From: Tuctoria greenei
Taxonomy: Eukaryota; Streptophyta; Magnoliopsida; Poales; Poaceae
Reading direction: 5' to 3'
Assembly: GCA_036927565.1 (NCBI GenBank)
Contig: JAYESD010000007.1
Span: forward strand, 6,717,644-6,781,643
Length of the DNA stretch: 64,000 nucleotides
The notes beneath the pieces are model-generated. The model was not told the DNA's origin and did no database searches. It was given only the letters and a program-made list of their open reading frames with translations. This document shows positions 32,181-43,683 of the stretch, in pieces (the stretch's first letter is position 1; the number at the start of each line of letters is the position of its first letter). Position numbers and translations under genes: made by a program.

Positions 32181-33419
32181 GCGTTATATAATCTTGCTCT
32201 CATCCCTACCATATGAGAGGAGATTATGGAAGCTCAAAAGAAAGACATGGGTATGTCGCACATTCGGAGGAGAATGAAGAATGGGGAAATGAAGAGCTTC
32301 CAAAGTGATGAACATGGTACCCTGTGGTTCAAATACCGTACCGTGGTACCCCGTGACATGACAGTTCGGAAGAAAATCTTGGACGAAGCTCATTTATCCA
32401 AGTACTCTATTCATCCGGGCAACAAGAAAATGTATCAAGATCTGAAAACGAGATTTTGGTGGACTCGGATGAAAAGGGAAATTGCAAAGTACGTATCCGA
32501 GTGTGATACGTGTCGGCGGGTGAAAGCCGACCACATGAGGAAGGCCGGACAACTACAACCTTTGAAAATTCCGGCGTGGAAATGGGAGGATATTAGTATG
32601 ATTTCATTGTCGGTTTGCCTCTCACATTCCACAAGCATGATTCAATTTGGGTGATAGTCGATCGACTAACCAAATCAGCTCATTTTATCCCGGTACATAC
32701 AAAGTACATTGCCGAGAAATATGCAGAGTTATATATTGAAAGAATCATGTGCTTGCACGGTGTTCCCCAGACAATTATTTCAGATCGTGGTGCACCGTTC
32801 GTTTCTTGTTTCTGGGAGCAGCTGCACGCGTCATTAGGGACGAAACTGATCCAAAGCTCCGCATATCACCCGCAGATCGATGGTCAAACTGAACGGGTGA
32901 ATCAAGTTTTGGAAGATATGCTACGTGCTTGTGCCATCCACCACGGTAAAAATTGGGATGATCATTTACTGTTGTCAGAGTTCTCATATAACATTGGCTA
33001 TCAAGCTAGCATCAAGATGGTGTCGTATGAATCTCTCTATGGCCGAAAATGTCGTACACCACTAACCTGGTGTGAATCCTGCGAGTGAGTGATATATGGT
33101 ATTGATCTTGTGAATGAAGCCGGAGAACGAGTGCGAGTGATTCAAGCCAATCTCAAGGCCGCTCAATCTCGGCAGAAAAGCTATGCAGATAAAAGATGTC
33201 GACCTCTCCACTTCGACATCAGGGACCATGTTTATCTCTGAGTCTCTCTGATGAAAGGGATTCATCACTTCGGAGTGAAGGGAAAGCTTGCTCCACGATT
33301 CATCAGTCTTTTCACCATCATTGAAAAATGCGGACCTGTGGCCTATCGTTTGGAGTTACCGGCGTCACTCTCTGGAGTTCATAATATATTCCACATTTCT
33401 CAGCTGCGGAAGTGCCTTA
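32181..33419 (+). pseudogene. E3 integrase
   Basis: HHCC finger: HLSKYSIHPGNKKMYQDLKTRFWW and CDTCRRVKADH (32390-32530). The core is split by a one-base loss near 32600, exactly where the first catalytic Asp of the DFIVGLP motif should be. The remaining core has IISDRGAPF and IDGQTERVNQ (32615-33088). A TGA at 33086 and another stop at about 33240 follow. The C-terminal part with LAPRFISLFTIIEKCGPVAYRLELP continues. Confidence 0.85.
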
Positions 33420-33649
33420 AATCTTCAGCTGAAATCCGCACCGAATACATTGAAGCTCTCCAACCGGATCTCACATATTCTGAGTATCCAATCGGGGTTA
33501 TCGATGAAAATACTCGCGCCACAAGAAACCGGACTTTATACATCTACAAAGTCATGTGGAGAAACCATACCGCCGAGGAAGCGACATGGAAAAGCAAGGA
33601 TTATTTCCGATCAAACTATCCGGACTTATTATCATATCATATCCGGTAA
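33420..33649 (+). pseudogene. E3 chromodomain-like C-terminus
   Basis: The end of the integrase frame reads HNIFHISQLRKCLK followed by PIGVIDENTRATRNRTLYIYKVMWRNHTAEEATWKSKDYFRSNYPDLL. This corresponds to the chromodomain tail of Tekay-type chromoviruses, which may guide insertion to heterochromatin. The aromatic cage is poorly conserved, as in other members of this lineage. Confidence 0.75.
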
Positions 33650-33696
33650 TCTTTTACATCCGTCTCTTTTATTTGTAATCTCGGGATGAGATTCTT

Positions 33697-33708
33697 TTAA
33701 GGGGGGGA
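33697..33708 (+). other. E3 polypurine tract
   Basis: TTAAGGGGGGGA directly before the 3' LTR start TGTAAAATACC. Confidence 0.8.
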
Positions 33709-34506
33709 TGTAAAATACCTAAATTCAAAGTGCAAAGTTCAGATAGGAGAATTTAAAATTTGAATGGGAAAAATAAATCAAAATGGCAATTAAAAATCAA
33801 ACCAATTCAAGCTTCAATAAAAGGAATTCAAAAATTCAGATTTGCTACAGTTCAAAATGTGCCAACATAAAAATCTGAGTTCACCATTAGCTTCCAAATA
33901 GCACCCCTGTAAAGTTTCATAAAATTTGGAGCACATTTTCTATTTAATTCAATGGGTACATTGAATTCCATTCAAATTCAAATTTGAATTTGAAATTCAC
34001 TTGAAACTGGACCAAATTTGAAATCAAATTCCAGAATCTGAATCTACATATATGAATTGGCCTCTCCACAAAAATCTGAAATTTTTGGACAAAACTAGGT
34101 GGGAGAATTGAAATACCAGAGATATAGACTTGAGGGGGGCCGTGGGACCCACTGGTCAGTGAAGCTAATACGTTGAGTGCTTTGCTTTGGTTCACCGTGG
34201 TGACACCGCACGGCATGCAAGCTCTTGCGAGCTGCCTGCCTGCCTGCTGGGTGGCATCAAAGCGTGCTCTCTACTCCTCCCCAAGCTCTATCTTCATTCC
34301 TCTGGCCGAAGTGGAAACATACCGCAGCGTTCTCCTCTGCTTTTCCTCTCCCGCCGCTTCACAACATCGCCGCCGCGTTTGCTCGACGTCCCGGCCAAAC
34401 GATGCAAGGTTTCGCCGTGCTCCCAACAGCAAATGGTGGCGTAACCCTGTGCTCTTCCTTCCCATCCATTCGCTTACTTGATTCACTGCTTATCTGAGTG
34501 GTATTT
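33709..34506 (+). repeat. E3 3' LTR, first part
   Basis: Matches 14392-15190 of the 5' LTR, including the 24-bp palindrome (33971-33994). Interrupted by E5; the TATTT duplication is at 34502-34506. Confidence 0.92.
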
Positions 34507-34589
34507 TGTGAGACCTATGTGTGCTGAATACATTGGCTTTGACGATAAAAGTTTTGAATACTACCAACACACCTTTATCATCAAGGTCT

Positions 34590-34850
34590 AAACTCCGGCA
34601 AGGTCCGACGTAAGGTCCGACTTATTTTGGCTAGGTCCGACTTCTTTGTCTAGGTTCGACTAGTTTTGGTTAGCTCCGGCTCTTGGTCCGACTAGCTTTG
34701 GTAAGCTCCGGCGCTAGGTCTGACTTGCTTTGGTTAGCTCTAGCACTTGGTCTTGCTAGCTTTGGTAAGTTCCCATGCTAGATTCTGCTAGCTTTGGTAA
34801 GCTCCGGTTCAAGGTCCGGTTAGCCTTGGCAAGGTTCGGAGCTTGATCGC
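34590..34850 (+). repeat. Tandem GTCCGACTAG/GCTCCGG array in E5 LTR
   Basis: Roughly 30 to 33-bp imperfect units such as GGTCCGACTAGCTTTGG and TAAGCTCCGG alternate. The other LTR carries it at 42100-42355. It lies in U3, far upstream of the TATA box. Confidence 0.8.
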
Positions 34851-35630
34851 AGTGGTTCTGCTTTTACTTTGAAATATTTCGAACTTGCTTTACATCTATG
34901 GAAAGTTTGTTTATTATTCTTTTACTAAGTTTTTGGTGTGTTTTGGTGGTTATGGCTAATATCTTTTTGCTATGGTTTGCAACATGCTTATGTGAGGTGC
35001 TCACGTAAGGTGTTGTGGTTTCGTAACTAACGAGAGTCAAATCGAGGACTTGTGCTCGGAAGTATTGGTTGTTTATTCATGTGCAGGTGTTGCTTGATTT
35101 CAAGACATGGCTAGTGACGGGATAAATTGAACTAGTCTTAGGGAGAAGATGAGGTTCAACAACAATGTTCAGGAGGAATTAAGGTTGAGTTGATCAGGAG
35201 GTCGCACAACATGATTGAATCAAGAAAAATGCACATGAAGGTATCATGGACGTCGTTGGAAGATGTTTGCACGTGTGAAAGGAGTGCATGGACGTGACTA
35301 CATGGTTCCGAGGCATGATGAAGAGATGTGGACATAAAGAATTGGTCAGAAAGGTCCAACCGACTAGGTTATGGACTCAGGCTGCGGCTGAGTCGTGTTT
35401 GACTCAAATATGGAAAGTTTTGAGTTGGTTATGATAGGATTTCGTGTGGGTCACAAATTTGAGTTCTTTTAGAAATATGGGATACATTCCTAAGGTGTTT
35501 GGAAGTATTAATATTGCTTCTATATGCGTATAGAAGAGACTTGAGCAGTATGGAAAGTTTCGATTCGTGAATTGAGTAGGATTAGAGTCCTAGTTAGGTT
35601 TGGGTTGGCCTAAGAGCTGGTTATATAAGC

Positions 35631-35638
35631 AAGGGAGG
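35631..35638 (+). promoter_or_regulatory. E5 5' LTR TATA box
   Basis: TTATATAA followed by GCAAGGGAGG; repeated at 43073-43080 in the 3' LTR. Confidence 0.65.
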
Positions 35639-36231
35639 ACAAAGCTCGTGGTACACGACTTTGGGGCTGTTCCTTGTGAGTTTTTATAAATAAAATTCGT
35701 AGTCTAAAGGAGTTTTTGTGCCTTGTTCGTCTGACTTGTGTTCTTCAAGTCTTTCTCTTCGAGTTTCTGCACAGCACTACCTTGCTTCGGTGGTTTTATC
35801 ATAACTCGAGTTTTACAGATCCGATTGATGTGATTCTTTTTGTGTTCTCTTTACAACTTGATTTTATATCATCTGTGAAAATTTCACGGTCACTAGATTT
35901 GTGGTTTCTGATCTACACGATTTTTTTTGCAGTGTTCCAGAACTGTTTTTCTCGGGTAGGACAGATTGACCTTTGTTTGATCTTTTGATTGTAACTTGAG
36001 TTTCTCTTGACAGATTTTCGTGATTCTTGTTGTGATGTTCTCGTGACTTGATTCTCTACAATATATACTAGTTTTGTCACAGTTGAACACGTTTAGATTA
36101 GTGGCACACATGGTTTCTTTAACAGATCAGTTTTCTGCCGAGGAATGTTTTGTTGCTTCCGCTGAAAAATTTTAATCTACCATTCACCCCCCCCCTCTGG
36201 TAGCTTTACACTTGATCTTCGATCCTACAAT

Positions 36232-36244
36232 TGGTATCAGATCC
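36232..36244 (+). other. E5 primer-binding site
   Basis: TGGTATCAGATCC, one change from the tRNA-Met-type TGGTATCAGAGCC, 2 nt after the LTR. Confidence 0.85.
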
Positions 36245-36290
36245 ATGGTGCTCTAATATTTGAGATTTGCACGTGTTTTGACTAATCGAC

Positions 36291-37890
36291 ATGGAAAAAT
36301 ACTCGACAACACCTTGTGTGTTTGTTGGCATTGATTTTCAGGTTTGGAAGGCACGCATGAAAGATTTTATCTAGGTGCAAGGCTTTGCAATATGGGAAAA
36401 GGTGTACAAGCCTTATGACGTGCCACCGAACGATCAATTCACGACAATGAATTTAAGAGATGTCGACAACAACAACAAAGCCTGGAACTTGATCATACAG
36501 GGACTAACTCAAAGCGACTTTGACCGTGTTGCACACCTCCGATTAGCGTACGATGTCTGGAGAGCACTCTGTGACTACCACAAAGGATCCAACACTATCA
36601 AGGAGGTAAGACAAGATATGTTCAAAAAGGAATACATGCATTTTGAGATGCAACCCCGTGAGTCTATCGATGATATCTTTACTCGCTTTAACAAAATTCT
36701 CAGCAACTTGCGTAATGTCAACGTTAACTTTTCAGATGCTGAGAATGCTAAGCAATTACTAAGTGCATTAGACATGTCAATCTGGGAGATGAAAGTTACA
36801 TCCATTCGTGAATCTACTGTCATTACTACACTTACTTTAGATGTGCTATATTCCAAGTTAAAAACTCATGAAATTGACATAATATCACGTAAGAACCCCA
36901 ACAAGTCTATTGCTTTTATTTCTCAATGTGACATGCCTAGCTCCGGTCAATCTTCATCTTGTGGTACACTTGCTTTATTGTCCTCTCTAACCATTGAACA
37001 CATTGAAGAGTTTCCAGGGGAGGAGCTAGCACTCCTCTCTACTAGGTTCTCAAAAGCATTGCAAAATGTGAGAACTCGAAGGAGAGGAAGCTCCGTACCT
37101 CAACGATGCTTCGAATGTGGTAAGACAGGACACTTTCATACAGATTGTCCTAACCTTTCAGGTCCTACTTCCTGGGAAGAAAAACAATCAAGGACGAAAC
37201 ACTCCTCAACAAACGATAACAAGAAGAAGAAGAAGCTTTACAGGTCGCCAATATGTGAACAATTTTATCTCTGCACTCCAGAAATATGGCTCAAGTGACG
37301 TGGACATTGGAAGTGACGAAAATGAAGATGATTTAGAAAACTTGTGCTTCATGGCGGGCAAGTCAAGATCAAGTATGGAGGAGGCAGAACACAGCAGCGA
37401 CAATGAAGAGGTATGTCCTACTTGCAAAGAAATGTGTGATGCTATTTCTCGTGCCACTATGATTTTTAAGAAAAAGGACAAAAATCTTAGGGACAATGCT
37501 GTTAAAATTGAGTCACTATAATCTTAAATTAATCGTTTGAAATCCTTGATTCCTAATGATGATTCTTGTTCCTCATGTGACTTAATATATGAACAATTGT
37601 CCTCCCTAAGAAGTGCACATACCTCCACGCTTGATAAACTTGAACCTGAAAATGAAAAGAACAAAAACCTTGCTGCACTTAATATTGGAAACTTAAAAGA
37701 TGCTTCTTGTTCTACAATTGATTTGCAATGTTCTAGTTGTGATGATCTTGATAAGAAACTACAAGATGCTATGAATGAGATTTCAGTTTTGAACAATGCT
37801 TTACGTGCTCATGAAGTTAAATATTGTTCTAATTGCAAACTAAAAGGAAAAACTTCATGTGAAAACTGACTAGAATTGTCTAAGAACTTG
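36291..37890 (+). pseudogene. E5 gag
   Basis: Copia gag from ATG 36291 (MEKYSTTPCVFVGIDFQVWKAR). A TAG at 36372 is followed by open frame to 37298 with the capsid motifs YDVWRALCDYHKGS and KKEYMHFEMQPRESIDDIFTRFNKIL, then an intact zinc knuckle CFECGKTGHFHTDC (about 37110-37150). Near 37240 the frame shifts into acidic sequence DIGSDENEDDLENLCFM and Cys-containing coiled-coil stretches up to 37870, as in SIRE-type gag tails. Stops at 37519 and 37867. Confidence 0.8.
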
Positions 37891-38599
37891 ATGACATGAA
37901 TAGGACACGAGCAGTTTTGTATTGGGAACAAAAATCTAAACTGGCTGCTGAATTCATCCAAATCTTGCAATGATAAAACTGGTTTAGGTTTTGATTCCCA
38001 TGCTCATGCTAAAGCACATCCACCCAAAATTATAAAGTCATTAGGAAGTGGTTTGATTAAAACAGTTCCTAAACAAAAAGAAAAGGTTTTTAAATCTGCA
38101 GGAGTGTTGTCACATTCAGGATCTAATAAACATGTTGCATGCTCATCTAGACATGAACACAAAATTAAATTTCATTGTACCTATTGTGGTAGAGATAATT
38201 ATGTCATAGATTTTTTTATAGACTAGCCAAACAACATAAAAACGAAAGAATGCAAGCTAGATCTTATAACTCTCATGCAAAATTTGCTGCACATACTAGA
38301 CCGAATGTTAGGAACATGCAACCTGCTGTTATGAGTCAAAAACATTCGAAGTTTACCTTCGGAGCTTCAGTTTTTATCTCTAGACCTTCTATTTTTGCTT
38401 CCGGAGCTACTGATTTTCGTGCTACACAAGTAACACCTCATAGGTCAGTAGTTAAGAACAAGAAATCTCAAACTCTGACTCATAAACCTGTTGTTTTGTC
38501 TCAGCTTTTGCGTGTTTTTCCTGCTGCACGTCGTGTGACTCAGTACTGGATTCCTAAATGCCTTTTGACTAACCCCAGTATTGAGTCATTGATGTATTG

Positions 38600-38836
38600 T
38601 TCTTCTATGTAGGTTACAAGCTTAAGGAAGGAGAACATTTGGATTGTGGATTCAGGTTGCTCGCGCCACATGACCGGTAACAAAGAATGGTTCTCCTCCC
38701 TCTCTTTTGTGTCACGTGTAGAGAATGTTACTTATGCCGATAATTCTTCAACTCCTATAATTGCTAAGGGTTCATTAGAGTAAATGATCACTACACTTTG
38801 AAGGATGTGGCACTTGTTAAAAATTTGAAATAAAAC
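38600..38836 (+). pseudogene. E5 protease
   Basis: IWIVDSGCSRHMTGNKEWF is the copia protease signature, with D-S-G intact (Asp codon at about 38649). The region 37890-38600 upstream is a broken linker with several stops. A TAA at about 38781 truncates the frame before the pre-integrase domain. Confidence 0.85.
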
Positions 38837-40190
38837 TTGTGTTCTGCTTCACAAATGCTAGATGAAAATCTGAAAATTATTTTCACTAAAAATTGTTGCA
38901 AAGTTGTAAATTTAAATAGTGAGCTTATTTTTAACTTGTCTCGGTTTGGAAGAGTTTTTAAAGCTTATTTTGACATGTCTTCCTCTAAGCATAGGTGTCT
39001 AGTTGCTAATGATTCAAAGGACTTATATTTTTGGCATCGTAGACTTGGTCACGTAGGCTTTGATCATCTAATGCGTGTTAGTGCTCTTGATCACATACGT
39101 GTGCTGTCTAAGCTTAAAGGGGACAAAAAAATTGTGTGGTCTTCTTGTATACATGCTAAGATGGTTGTAGGTTGACATACTCCTCTCACAATGATCATGA
39201 CAACTTAATTGGGTCAACTTTTGCACCTTGACACCGTAGGACCTTCACGTGTTCAATCCTTCAGAGGAAAATGGTATGTTCTTGTGATTGTTGATGATTA
39301 TTCTAGATATTATTGGCTTTACTTTATGGAATCTAAGAATGAAGCTTTTAGTCACTTTAGAACTTTATTTCTTAGATTATCAATAGATCACCAGGATCTT
39401 TAAAAGCAATTAGAAGTGATAACTGAAGCGACTTTAAAAATCAATCTTTTGATCACTTTTGTGCAGAAAATGGAATAGATCGTCGATTTTCTTCACAATA
39501 TGTACCTCCACAAAACGGTGTTGTAGAAAGAAAGAACAGAACCTTAGTTAAGATGGCTAGGACTATGCTTGATAAATATCAAACTCCTAGGAAATTTTGG
39601 GCTGATGCGATTGCAACCGCTTGTTATGTCTCAAATCGTGTTTTCTTGCGCGCTAAGCTAGGTAAAGCACCATATTAGCTCCGGTTTGGACATAGGCCTA
39701 GTGTTTCACACTTTCGGGTCTTTGGTTGCAAATGCTTTGTTAAGAAACATGGTAATCTTGACAAATTTGAACCTAGATCCATTCATGGCACGTTTCTTGG
39801 TTATCCATCTCATTGTAGAGGCTACCATGTGCTTTTACTTGACACTAACAAAATTGTGGAGACTTGTGAGGCGTCTTTTGATAAAGCTAGCCCAGGTACT
39901 AACTCAAACATTGCAGGTACAGATCCATATCCTCAGGGGAAGGGTATTTTCGAAGAAAAAGAAGAAGAGTCGGTGATATTGCCTGATAGTTCCGAAGCTA
40001 ACACTTGTCCAGCTCCGAACTTTGAACAAGCTCCGACTACCATATTTGCTGGTCCTGATTGTCCACAAGCCACAAGCTCATCAATTTGCGATGAACTTGA
40101 TGAAGAAGAAGCTCGTGAGACATATGTTCCCCTACAGATTTACAAGAATCATCCCCCGCAACAGATAATTGGAAGCTTGCATGAACAAGT
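38837..40190 (+). pseudogene. E5 integrase
   Basis: Pre-integrase zinc domain LYFWHRRLGHVGFDHLMRVS with the copia HRRLGH box (39030-39060). The core follows: LLHLDTVGPSRVQSFRGKWYVLVIVDDYSRYYW (first Asp), then frame changes near 39405; VPPQNGVVERKNRTL holds the Glu (about 39500-39550). After a TAG at 39676 the C-terminal FGHRPSVSHFRVFGCKCFV follows. A linker with SPGTNSNIAGTDPYPQ and a Glu-rich stretch leads to the RT start LQIYKNHPPQQIIGS at 40130. Confidence 0.8.
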
Positions 40191-41070
40191 TACAAGATCC
40201 AGCTATGATGAGTTCAGAATTTGAGATCAGCATGATGGGAGAACTCACGTACTTTTTGGGGCTGCAAATCAAGCAAACTAAGGAGGGAACCTTTGTATCA
40301 AACAAAGTATTCAAGAGACCTTCTCAAGCGCTTCAACATGGACAAAAGCAAGCCTCTTCGGACACCCATGGGAACAACATCAACACTTGAACTTGATGAA
40401 GATGGTGAATCCATGGATCAAAAATAATATAGAAGCATGACTAGATCACTTTTGTACCTCACAACATCAAGAACGGACATACAATTTAGCGTATGTCTTT
40501 GTGCACGGTTTCAAGCTTCCTTGCGTGCTTCACATTGTCAAGCCATCAAAAGGATTCACAGGTACTTACATGGAACTCAAGAATTTGGCATTTTTCTTCC
40601 TTCTTCCTCCACCGTTACTTTGAAAGCTTTTTCAGATGCTAATTTTGTGGGTTGTAATATTGATAGGAAAAGTACTTCTGGTGCATGCCATTTTCTTGGT
40701 AATTCACTTGTTGCTTGTCCTCTAGAAATCAGAACTCAGTTGCACAATCCACAGCCAAATCTAAATATGTAGCTGCTGCTAGTGCTTGCTCACAAATTCT
40801 CTGGATTGTTCAAACACTTAAGGACTATGGGGTTAATCTAGATAGTGTTCCATTTGCATTGCTAAAAACCCCGTGCAACATTCTAGAATTAAGCACATTG
40901 ACATTAGGTATCACTTTCTCTGTGATAATGTTGAAAAAGGAAACATTGTGCTTCACCATGTAGATACCGAACAACAATTGGCTGACATTTTCACAAAACC
41001 TTTCGATTTCACTCGTTTTTGTTACATTCTTAGTGAAATAGGGGTTATGCATCCCCGTGGTTTAAATTGA
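40191..41070 (+). pseudogene. E5 RT remnant and RNase H
   Basis: The frame passes from NHPPQQIIGS directly to SSEFEISMMGELTYFLGLQIKQTKEG within about 30 bp. In intact relatives these motifs are separated by roughly 250 residues that include the RT palm with its YVDD box, so an internal deletion removed most of RT. Downstream: SLLYLTTSRTDIQFSVCLCARFQ, IHRYLHGTQEFG, FSDANFVGCNIDRKSTSGACHFLG and ADIFTKPFDF of RNase H, with several frame changes. Confidence 0.88.
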
Positions 41071-42019
41071 GGGGGAGTTTTGAAACTTTGGAACTTTATG
41101 TGTGAATCTAAATTTAAAATAATATGAGCATAGTATTTCATACATATATGACTTTGTGATTCCTTTTACATGCTGAAAGTTCTTACTACATTACTCATGT
41201 TATACATATTATACTTTTTGCCATGACTAGTAATTGCAATAATTACTTAAACTAAATCTGGTCATAATTGAACTTTCTTGCTGTTTTGAACCTGTTGCAT
41301 GCTCACAAGTGCTTTTAAAAGAATTAATCAAGTAAGCAACTCACATGTTGAGTTTTTTATGTTCAAATGAAGAAATGAGAAAAGATCAAGAGAATATGCA
41401 TGCATCACACTTCTTCTTTTGAGATGGCTTATCATTGCACTTAGATATGAACTTGGAAGAAGTTGTGTATGACTAAAACCATGTCCTTAAGCTTCTGATT
41501 GTCAAATGACATAGGATTGGCTTGGTTGGTTAGAATAAGGCAGATGTGGCATATAATCTCTTGCAAATGTCATATGTTAAAAATTTGTGCTTAAAAGAAA
41601 ATAAAATTGCGGCAACAAGTGTCATGCTTTCAGGTCTTGAAATATTTAAGTTTGTGAGATCATGACTTGCTTAAATTGAAAATTATATTTGATCTCTAGC
41701 ATGGCTTACACTACTTTATGTATCTCATTGTTGTGATAGTGTAAGTTACTTGATAGTATGACTTGGATGATCTTTGTTCTATATGTATATGTTATAATGT
41801 GCTCATAACAAATTAAAATTTCTATGTTGTACCTTGCTGAATACATTGTCAAAGGGGGAGAAGTATGCAAGGGGGAGAAATAAGTATAGGGGAAGAAATT
41901 TATTTCTATCTTTCTGTCTCATTTGATTTTCAAAAAGGAGGAGAAACGGTTTTCAAAACTTTTCATGACAATGTTCAGATTTTAAGTGGTGTTGGCAATG
42001 CATTCATCAAGGGGGAGAT
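41071..42019 (+). other. E5 3' UTR
   Basis: AT-rich stretch of about 950 bp with several GGGGGAG purine tracts (41068, about 41850-41880 and the terminal 42008-42019). No envelope-like ORF is present, unlike some SIRE relatives. Confidence 0.7.
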
Positions 42020-43678
42020 TGTGAGAGCTATGTGTGCTAAATACATTGGCTTTGGCGATAAAAGTTTTGAATACTACCAAAACACCTTTATCATCAAGGT
42101 CCGAGCTTCGGCAAGGTTTGACGTAAGGTCCGACTTGCTTTGGCTAGGCCCGACTTCTTTGTCTAGGTCTGACTAGTTTTGGTTAGCTCCGGCTCTAGGT
42201 CTGACTAGCTTTGGTAAGCTACGGTGCTAGGTCCGACTAGCTTTGGTTAGCTCCAGCGCTAGGTCCTGCTAGCTTTGGTAAGTTATCATGCTAGATCTTG
42301 CTAGCTTTGGTAAGCTCCGGTTCAAGGTCCGGTTAGCCTTGGCAAGGTTCGGAGCTTGATCGCAGTGGTTCTGCTTTTACTTTGAAATATTTCAAACTTG
42401 CTTTACATCTATAGAAAGTTTGCTTATTATTCTTTTACTATGTTTTGCTTTACATCTTTTTGCTATGGTTTACAACATGCTTGTGTGAGGTGCTCACGTA
42501 AGGTGTTGTGGTTTCGGAACTAACGAGAGTCAAGTCGAGGACTTGTGCTTGGAAGTATTGGTTGTTTATTCATGTGCAGGTGTTTCTTGAGTTCAAGACA
42601 TGGCTGGTGACGGGATCCATTGAACTAGTCTTAGGGAGAAGATGAGGTTCAACAACCAAGTTTAGGAGGAATTGTGGTTGAGTTGATTGGGAGGTCGCGC
42701 AACATGATTGAATCAAGAACAATGAATATGAATGTATTGTGGACGTCGTTGGAAGATGTTTTCACGTGTCAAAGGAGTGCATGAATGTGGCTACATGGTT
42801 TCGAGGCGTGATGAAGAGATTTGGACGTAAAGAATTGGTCGGAAAGGTCCAACCAACTAGGTTATGGACTCAGGCTGCGGCTGAGTCGTGTTTGACTCAA
42901 ATATGAAAAGTTTTGAGTTGGTTATGATAGGATTTCGTGTGGGTCACGAATTTGAGTTGTTTTAGGAATGTGGTATATGTTCCTAAGGTGGTTGGAAGTC
43001 TTAAGATTGCTTCTATCTGCGTATAGAAGAGTCTTGAGCAGTTATAGAAAGTTTTGGTTGGCCTAAGGGCTAGTTATATAAGCAAGGGAGGCCAGAGCTC
43101 GTGCTACATGACTTTAGGGCTGTTCTTTGTGAGTTTTGATCAATAAAATTCATAGTCTAAGGGAGCTTTTGTGCCTTGTTCGTCTGACTTGTCTTCAAGT
43201 CTTTTTCATCGAGTTTCTGTACAACACTACCTTGGTTTGGTAGTTTTATCATAACTCGAGTTTTACAGATCCGATTGACGTGATTCTTTTTGGGTTGTCT
43301 TTACAACTTGATTTTATATCATCTGTGAAAATTTCACGGTCACTGGATCTGTGGTTTCTGATTTACACGAGTTTTTTTTGTAGTGTTCCAGAACTGTTTT
43401 TCTCGGGTAGGACAGATTGACCTTTGTTCGATCTTTCGATTGTAACTTGAGTTTCTCTCGACGGATTTTCGTGCTTCTTGTTGTGATGTTTCCGTGACTT
43501 GATTCTCTACGATCTATACTAGTTTTGTCACAGTTGAACACATTTAGATTAGTTGCACACACAGTTTCTTTAACAGATCAGTTTTCTGTCGAGGAATGTT
43601 TCGTTGCTTCCACTGAAAAATTTTAATCTACCATTCACCCCCCCTCTTGTAGCTTTACACGTGCTCTTCGATCCTACA
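42020..43678 (+). repeat. E5 3' LTR
   Basis: Repeat of 34507-36229, shorter by 64 bp net because of indels near 42440 and 43050. Starts TGTGAGAGC and ends GATCCTACA. Confidence 0.93.
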
Positions 43679-43683
43679 TATTT

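Larger units (their letters stand above)
34507..36229 (+). repeat. E5 5' LTR
   Basis: Starts TGTGAGACC, ends GATCCTACA. It has a tandem array of about 30-bp units at 34590-34850 and a TATA box (TTATATAA) at 35631. Confidence 0.93.
34507..43678 (+). mobile_element. E5, SIRE-type Ty1/copia element in E3 3' LTR
   Basis: Plus-strand element with LTRs 34507-36229 (1723 bp) and 42020-43678 (1659 bp), flanked by TATTT (34502-34506, 43679-43683). The uninterrupted target is visible in the E3 5' LTR near 15190. Order gag, protease, integrase, RT, RNase H is that of copia; PPT AAGGGGGAGAT and primer site TGGTATCAGATCC are present. Most of the RT is deleted, so it could not move by itself. Confidence 0.95.
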
